A stretch of DNA of 9,973 nt from Spirochaetales bacterium UBA4629 (GTDB lineage Bacteria; Spirochaetota; Spirochaetia; Sphaerochaetales; Sphaerochaetaceae): contig DHMZ01000086.1 of assembly GCA_002406055.1 (NCBI GenBank), positions 9,807-19,779 on the forward strand. The letters run 5' to 3'. This document shows positions 6,481-9,973 of this stretch, one piece after another. Each line of letters starts with the position of its first letter. The stretch's first letter is position 1. The notes beneath the pieces are model-generated. The model ran no database searches. It saw nothing but the letters and a program-made list of their open reading frames with translations, and was not told where the DNA came from. A program made the translations under genes and the position numbers.

Positions 6481-7710
6481 ATGAAAAAAGCATTGACAAT
6501 TGCACTTGTTCTTTTAGTATCTCTTTCCCTTTTCGCTCAGGGTGGATCTGAAAGTGCAACTTCTTCAACAGCTAAGAAGGCAACAAAGGTTGGCTTCGTT
6601 GTTATTAATGATGAATCTGACCAGGGTTACACATGGAACTTCATGAATGGTATGGAAAATGCTCTAGAGCAGCTCAAGGCAGAAGGATATGAGGTTGAAC
6701 TTCTTGTTAAGAGAAATACAACAGAATCTTCTCTTGCTCGTGATAATAACGAAGAGCTTGCAGCAGAAGGCTGTGAAATTATCTTCAATAACAGCTATGG
6801 TTTCGAACCATTCATGTTAGAAGCAGCAAAAGATTATCCTGATACAGTTTTTGTTGGTATGACAAACTGTGGTTCTCAGCAGGATAACAACCCTAATACA
6901 CACAACGCTTTTGCAGCAATCTATGAAGGAAGATATATTGCAGGTATCGCTGCTGGTATGAAGCTTCAGGAAATGATTGATACAGGAAAGATTAAGCCAG
7001 AAGAAGCTGTTGTTGGTTATGTTGGCGCATATTCATTTGCAGAAGTTATTTCTGGTATGTCAGGATACTTCCTTGGCGTAAGAAGTGTATGTCCAAGTGC
7101 TACAATGAAGGTCTTCTTCGTTGGTACATGGGGTGATGCTACTCTTGAAGAAGCAGCTGCTAATTCTCTTATCGACGCAGGTGCAATCATGATCAGCCAG
7201 CACTCAGATACAACTTCTCCAGCTCTTGCAGCTCAGAAGGCTGGTGTCTATCACACAGGATACAACACAGATATGACAAAGGTTGCTCCACAGGCATCTT
7301 TACTCTCTTGTAGAATTGACTGGACAAGATATTTCTATACATTCATCAAGAATTACATTGATGGCGTAGAAAATCCTGCTGACTGGACAGGTACAGTTGC
7401 TGATGGTGATGTAGTTGTAACAGAACTCAATACAGCTATTGCTGCTCCTGGAACACAGGAAGCTATTGATAAGGCTCTCAAGGCATTCCACGAAGGTACA
7501 TTAAACGTATTCGATACATCTACTTTCACAGTTGATGGAGGAAAGACTCTTGATCACGCTTTTGCTGTTGATTCAGATGGCGACTTCACAGCAGATAAAG
7601 ACGAAGCAGTTTGGGATGGTGTATTCCATGAATCATACCCAGAATTCCAGTCTGCTCCATATCTTACAGCAGTTATCGATGGAATTGAATGGCTCAATGC
7701 AGCTTATTAA
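6481..7710 (+). CDS. BMP-family periplasmic substrate-binding protein (probable nucleoside importer)
   Basis: A 409-residue binding protein of the PnrA/Med/YufN (basic membrane protein) family that should deliver substrate to the ATPase-permease complex encoded just upstream. The signal peptide is residues 1-20 (MKK, hydrophobic core, SLFA) with likely signal peptidase I cleavage before QGGSES. There is no lipobox cysteine, so it is predicted to be soluble in the periplasm. Family-like stretches include KVGFVVINDESDQGYTWNFM near the N-terminus, the ligand-region segment MISQHSDTTSPALAAQKAGV and the following GYNTDM. Residues 364-375 (DSDGDFTADKDE) resemble a calcium-binding loop. The frame is open upstream to 6385, but the ATG at 6481 has the ribosome binding site and begins the signal peptide. 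It has its own promoter and terminator, and many preferred-looking codons (GAA, AAG, ACA), which would suit high expression. Purine nucleoside as ligand is inferred from family. Confidence 0.93.
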   Translation: MKKALTIALVLLVSLSLFAQGGSESATSSTAKKATKVGFVVINDESDQGYTWNFMNGMENALEQLKAEGYEVELLVKRNTTESSLARDNNEELAAEGCEIIFNNSYGFEPFMLEAAKDYPDTVFVGMTNCGSQQDNNPNTHNAFAAIYEGRYIAGIAAGMKLQEMIDTGKIKPEEAVVGYVGAYSFAEVISGMSGYFLGVRSVCPSATMKVFFVGTWGDATLEEAAANSLIDAGAIMISQHSDTTSPALAAQKAGVYHTGYNTDMTKVAPQASLLSCRIDWTRYFYTFIKNYIDGVENPADWTGTVADGDVVVTELNTAIAAPGTQEAIDKALKAFHEGTLNVFDTSTFTVDGGKTLDHAFAVDSDGDFTADKDEAVWDGVFHESYPEFQSAPYLTAVIDGIEWLNAAY

Positions 7711-7732
7711 TCTAAGCTAAAAATTACGTGGG

Positions 7733-7764
7733 GCGGTATGGCGAAATCCATATCGCTCTTTTTT
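7733..7764 (+). terminator. Intrinsic terminator after the binding protein gene
   Basis: GCGGTATGG (7733-7741) pairs with CCATATCGC (7748-7756), 9 bp with one G-U, around the loop CGAAAT, followed by TCTTTTTT (7757-7764). It ends the binding-protein transcript. Confidence 0.85.
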
Positions 7765-7825
7765 GTAGTAATATGTTGCTTTTTTGTAGCAAATAAATAG
7801 AGTCTTTGTTTTTCTTTAATTTGCC

Positions 7826-7854
7826 TTGATTATTCTTTTTTGAGGTCTTAAATT
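7826..7854 (+). promoter_or_regulatory. Possible promoter for the small membrane protein gene
   Basis: TTGATT (7826-7831) and TAAATT (7849-7854) are 17 bases apart, each matching its consensus at four positions. The site falls between the preceding terminator and the gene at 7877, where a promoter is expected, but the match is weak. Confidence 0.3.
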
Positions 7855-7876
7855 AGCTTCTAGATGGAGGCATCAT

Positions 7877-8248
7877 ATGAAAAAAAATGTAATTAAAATT
7901 TCAGCTTTGGTATTTGCTGTTCTTTGTTTATTAGGTTTAGTATATTCTCTTTGCTTAGCTGTTGAGCTTCCTACAACCGTAAGATATACAACAGGATGGG
8001 GAACTTATACTAGAACATATTCAGGTTCATTTGATGTGAGTTACCTTAGTTCTATTATTCTTCTTTCTTTTGGGATTTTTTGGGGCTTGGTATTATTCTT
8101 TTCTGTTAAGAAGGAAGATGCTAGGGTCAAAGAATGTGATAAGTGTTCAACAAAGACTCTAGAAGAGAAAGCAAACGCAACTAAAGTTTCAGAAGATAAT
8201 CCAGAAACAACTGAAGTTCCTGAAGAAAAAACGAATAATGAGGATTAA
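7877..8248 (+). CDS. Small two-pass membrane protein with acidic C-terminal tail, unknown function
   Basis: A 123-residue protein. Residues 7-29 form a hydrophobic helix after a basic N-terminus (K2, K3, K7). Residues 30-55 are a polar loop rich in Thr, Tyr and Gly (TTGWGTYTRTYSGS), and residues 56-76 form a second helix. A basic VKKEDARVK follows, and then a hydrophilic tail rich in Glu, Lys, Thr and Asn. By the positive-inside rule both ends are cytoplasmic and the loop faces the periplasm. The tail has one CDKC (87-90), not enough for a metal site on its own. The start has a clear GGAGG (7866-7870) six bases upstream. It stands alone between two terminators, so nothing in the context gives a function. 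I do not recognise the family. The low-complexity tail suggests a poorly conserved protein, though codon content and signals support a real gene. Confidence 0.75.
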   Translation: MKKNVIKISALVFAVLCLLGLVYSLCLAVELPTTVRYTTGWGTYTRTYSGSFDVSYLSSIILLSFGIFWGLVLFFSVKKEDARVKECDKCSTKTLEEKANATKVSEDNPETTEVPEEKTNNED

Positions 8249-8253
8249 CAGAG

Positions 8254-8282
8254 TTGTCTCCTTAGTGTAAGGAGACAATTTT
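8254..8282 (+). terminator. Intrinsic terminator between convergent genes
   Basis: A perfect 10-bp stem, TTGTCTCCTT (8254-8263) with AAGGAGACAA (8269-8278), encloses the loop AGTGT and is followed by TTTT (8279-8282) and further T-rich sequence. The + strand copy has the T tract, so it serves the small membrane protein gene. It begins six bases after that stop and ends two bases from the stop of the - strand gene. Read on the - strand the stem is not followed by a T tract, so termination there would be weaker. Confidence 0.8.
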
Positions 8283-8283
8283 C

Positions 8284-9510
8284 TTATTTTATAACTCTTA
8301 GAATATAGCCTTTAAGATATTGGCTTTCTGGAAAAGAGAGACGAGTAGGGTGGTCTTCCCCTGCGCTGAGTGTTTCAAGTACTTGTATCTCACATCTTGC
8401 ATCACTGCTAGCCCAAGATAAGAGAAGGAGAAAGTTTTCTCTTGTTAGGGCACCAGAGCAAGAGAATGTAATTAGGATACCTTCGCTCTTTATTTTGAGC
8501 ATAGCAACTCTATTTAAGTCTTTATATGCTTTGATTGCATTCTCTAATTTGCTCTTTGTTTGAGCGAGCTTCGGAGGATCAAGAATTATACAATCATATT
8601 TATCCTCTTCAACTTCTCTTATATAGTTAAAACAATCGGCATTAACTGTTTTTACCTTATCTCTTGAAAGGGGATCAATTGTGCCTTTATTTTCATTTAA
8701 ATGTATTTGATACAACAGGTGTCTTAGAGCTGACTCAGAGCTATCTACACTCAATACAGAGTTAGCTTTTGCACGTAGAGCGTGAAGAGTAAAAGCTCCA
8801 GTATATGAACAAATATCAAGAACATCCTTTCCTTTCATATACTTTTCAGCTATCTCTCTGTTGTTTCTTTGGTCACAATAGAAACCAGATTTTTGTCCTC
8901 TACCTGGTGCTATTTCATACCAAATTCCATTTTCCATAAAGAGAGTGTTTTCTCTCTTTATTTCATTCTCTTTTACTTCCTTTCCTTTAACAAAATAGCG
9001 TGTGTTTTCACTTATTTTTTCGCTTGAAGCATAAAAAGGATCTGCAGTAACTTGTATTAGAGATGGGTGTAGAGTGTTTTCTATTGTTTCAACAATAGTT
9101 AATAAGAAATGAAGAGCAAAGCGAGAAGATATTATAATTCTTACTTCTTTTGCGTAGATATCTGCTGCAACTCCAGGAATGAAGTCAGCCTCTCCATGAA
9201 TAAGGCGAAAACAATTTGTGTTAGGAAGAGAAAAGAAATCTTTTCGTCTTATAATAGCGTTCTTTACTAATGTAGATACGTATTCTTCATCTGTTACTTC
9301 GTCCTCATCCCAAGAGAGAAGATGTAAAACAATATGAGACTTCTCATCATACCAACCCTTTGCAATAAATGTTCCATCATATGAATAAACATCTGCCCAA
9401 TCTTCTGTGGTAAATTGAGGGACCACTTTATCTATAGCACCGGTAAAGACCCAAGGATGGTGTTTTTCAAGTTGCTTTTCTTTGTTCTTTGCTATTCTTA
9501 TTTTATACAT
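8284..9510 (-). CDS. rlmI: Class I SAM-dependent rRNA (cytosine-C5) methyltransferase, RlmI-like
   Basis: A 408-residue protein with the RlmI (YccW) layout, which methylates a cytosine of 23S rRNA (C1962 in E. coli) using S-adenosylmethionine. Residues 3-75 are a PUA-type RNA-binding domain with HHPWVFTGAI (17-26). A linker domain with GVAADIY (113-119) follows, then GQKSGFYCDQRNNR (205-218), which is highly characteristic of this group. The Rossmann methyltransferase has motif I VLDICSYTGAF (230-240), acidic D256 for the ribose, DPPK (311-314) and the catalytic cysteine in SCSG (C351). The C-terminus carries HPTRLSFPESQYLKGY (387-402). The length is near the E. coli enzyme (about 396). The start at 9510 is supported by AAAGGAG (9517-9523 on the - strand) six bases upstream. 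It is transcribed alone, divergent from the gene at 9573 and convergent with the small membrane protein. Exact target position is inferred from family. Confidence 0.9.
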   Translation of the reverse strand: MYKIRIAKNKEKQLEKHHPWVFTGAIDKVVPQFTTEDWADVYSYDGTFIAKGWYDEKSHIVLHLLSWDEDEVTDEEYVSTLVKNAIIRRKDFFSLPNTNCFRLIHGEADFIPGVAADIYAKEVRIIISSRFALHFLLTIVETIENTLHPSLIQVTADPFYASSEKISENTRYFVKGKEVKENEIKRENTLFMENGIWYEIAPGRGQKSGFYCDQRNNREIAEKYMKGKDVLDICSYTGAFTLHALRAKANSVLSVDSSESALRHLLYQIHLNENKGTIDPLSRDKVKTVNADCFNYIREVEEDKYDCIILDPPKLAQTKSKLENAIKAYKDLNRVAMLKIKSEGILITFSCSGALTRENFLLLLSWASSDARCEIQVLETLSAGEDHPTRLSFPESQYLKGYILRVIK

Positions 9511-9572
9511 ACATCTCTCCTTTCTTAGAATAAAACTAACGCCACTAGATAAGCAACAGGAAGAAAAATATA

Positions 9573-9973
9573 ATGAAAAATATGCATAAGAAAATAGTTG
9601 TTTTTGATTTAGATGGAACTCTTTTAGATACTCTTGAAGATATTAGGCGAGCTCTTAATTATGCTCTTTCTGCTTATGATTTTCCTCTCATCAGTAAGGA
9701 AGATGCTAGAATTTATGTAGGAAGTGGCTTACGTAATGCACTCACTAAAGCAGTACTTGAGAGCAAGAAGAGAATTGATGAGGATGATTTTCTTCTTATG
9801 TATCAATTGCTTCTTTCTTCTTATAAAAAGCATCCTGCTGAAAATGCTGTTGCTTATTCAGGAATACTTGATCTATTAAGAGAGCTAGAAAATAAAGGTA
9901 TCAAAGTTGGAATTGCATCAAATAAGAATGGTGAAATTGTAAGAAGCATTGTTAAAGAAAAGCTTCCTTTTTC
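9573..9973 (+). CDS. HAD-superfamily phosphatase, phosphoglycolate-phosphatase-like, 3' end missing
   Basis: The frame opens at ATG 9573 and stays open to the window end, about 133 codons. Motif I is VVFDLDGTLLDT at residues 9-20, with nucleophile and acid at the two Asp of DLDGT. The cap region follows, and motif II is near IASNK (about residues 114-118). The part with motifs III and IV lies beyond the window. Family members remove phosphate from small metabolites such as phosphoglycolate or nucleotides; the substrate cannot be told. AGGAAG (9558-9563) lies nine bases before ATG 9573; a second in-frame ATG at 9582 would be rather far from it. It is divergent from the rRNA methyltransferase across 62 bases, where I find no convincing promoter for either gene. 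It is only distantly similar to the HAD domain at 1516, so the two are paralogues of different subgroups. Confidence 0.85.
   Translation, partial: MKNMHKKIVVFDLDGTLLDTLEDIRRALNYALSAYDFPLISKEDARIYVGSGLRNALTKAVLESKKRIDEDDFLLMYQLLLSSYKKHPAENAVAYSGILDLLRELENKGIKVGIASNKNGEIVRSIVKEKLPF

Noticed and set aside
7532..7720. A 62-codon + strand frame inside and past the end of the binding protein gene
   Set aside because: It is out of frame with a well-supported gene, has no RBS, and its composition looks like shifted reading of that gene.
8251..8283. Bidirectional terminator serving the - strand methyltransferase gene
   Set aside because: The stem is shared, but on the - strand it is not followed by a T tract, so I assign it to the + strand only.
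9511..9572. Divergent promoters between the methyltransferase and the second HAD gene
   Set aside because: On the - strand, TTGCTT and TATTCT (complement of 9551-9556 and 9527-9532) are 18 bases apart, but the transcript would begin almost in the RBS; on the + strand no hexamer pair is convincing.

Overview
The window is about 10 kb of AT-rich bacterial DNA with no RNA gene, transposon or CRISPR array. It probably comes from a spirochaete-like diderm, perhaps a Sphaerochaeta or Treponema relative. Three observations support this: a BMP-family nucleoside-type ABC transporter like the Pnr system of Treponema, a secreted binding protein whose leader ends in FAQGGSES (a style common in that group), and strong GGAG-type ribosome binding sites. 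This assignment is an inference, and no marker gene settles it.

Layout. (1) Positions 1-2556 form a tightly packed + strand unit: the 3' part of a Glu-rich protein of unknown function, an inositol-monophosphatase-family enzyme joined by a TAATG overlap, and a HAD phosphatase read in frame into a complete RidA domain. An intrinsic terminator closes it. (2) Positions 2629-6353 hold an extended -10 promoter, a short structured leader, an ABC ATPase with two NBDs and two permeases, translationally coupled (TAATG, then ATGA) and closed by a terminator. (3) Positions 6373-7764 hold the matching periplasmic binding protein as a separate unit, with a good sigma-70-type promoter, a three-copy repeat that looks like an operator, a ribosome binding site inside a small hairpin, and its own terminator. 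(4) Positions 7826-8282 hold a small two-pass membrane protein with an acidic tail, then a terminator. (5) Positions 8284-9510 on the - strand encode an RlmI-type rRNA cytosine methyltransferase. (6) From 9573, divergent from it, a second HAD phosphatase runs off the window end.

How the genes fit together. The three ABC genes and the separately promoted binding protein together make one complete importer, most likely for purine nucleosides; the substrate is inferred from family. Having the binding protein as its own unit would let it be made in excess over the membrane parts. The upstream phosphatase/RidA cluster looks like metabolite clean-up or phosphate-ester metabolism and shows no direct link to the transporter apart from adjacency.

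The points most worth a second look are the HAD-RidA fusion with its internal ribosome binding site and nearby off-frame TAATAA, the repeat array over the -35 of the binding-protein promoter, and the small hairpins at the starts of both transporter units. I see no clearly new multi-gene system; most of the window is ordinary housekeeping and transport.
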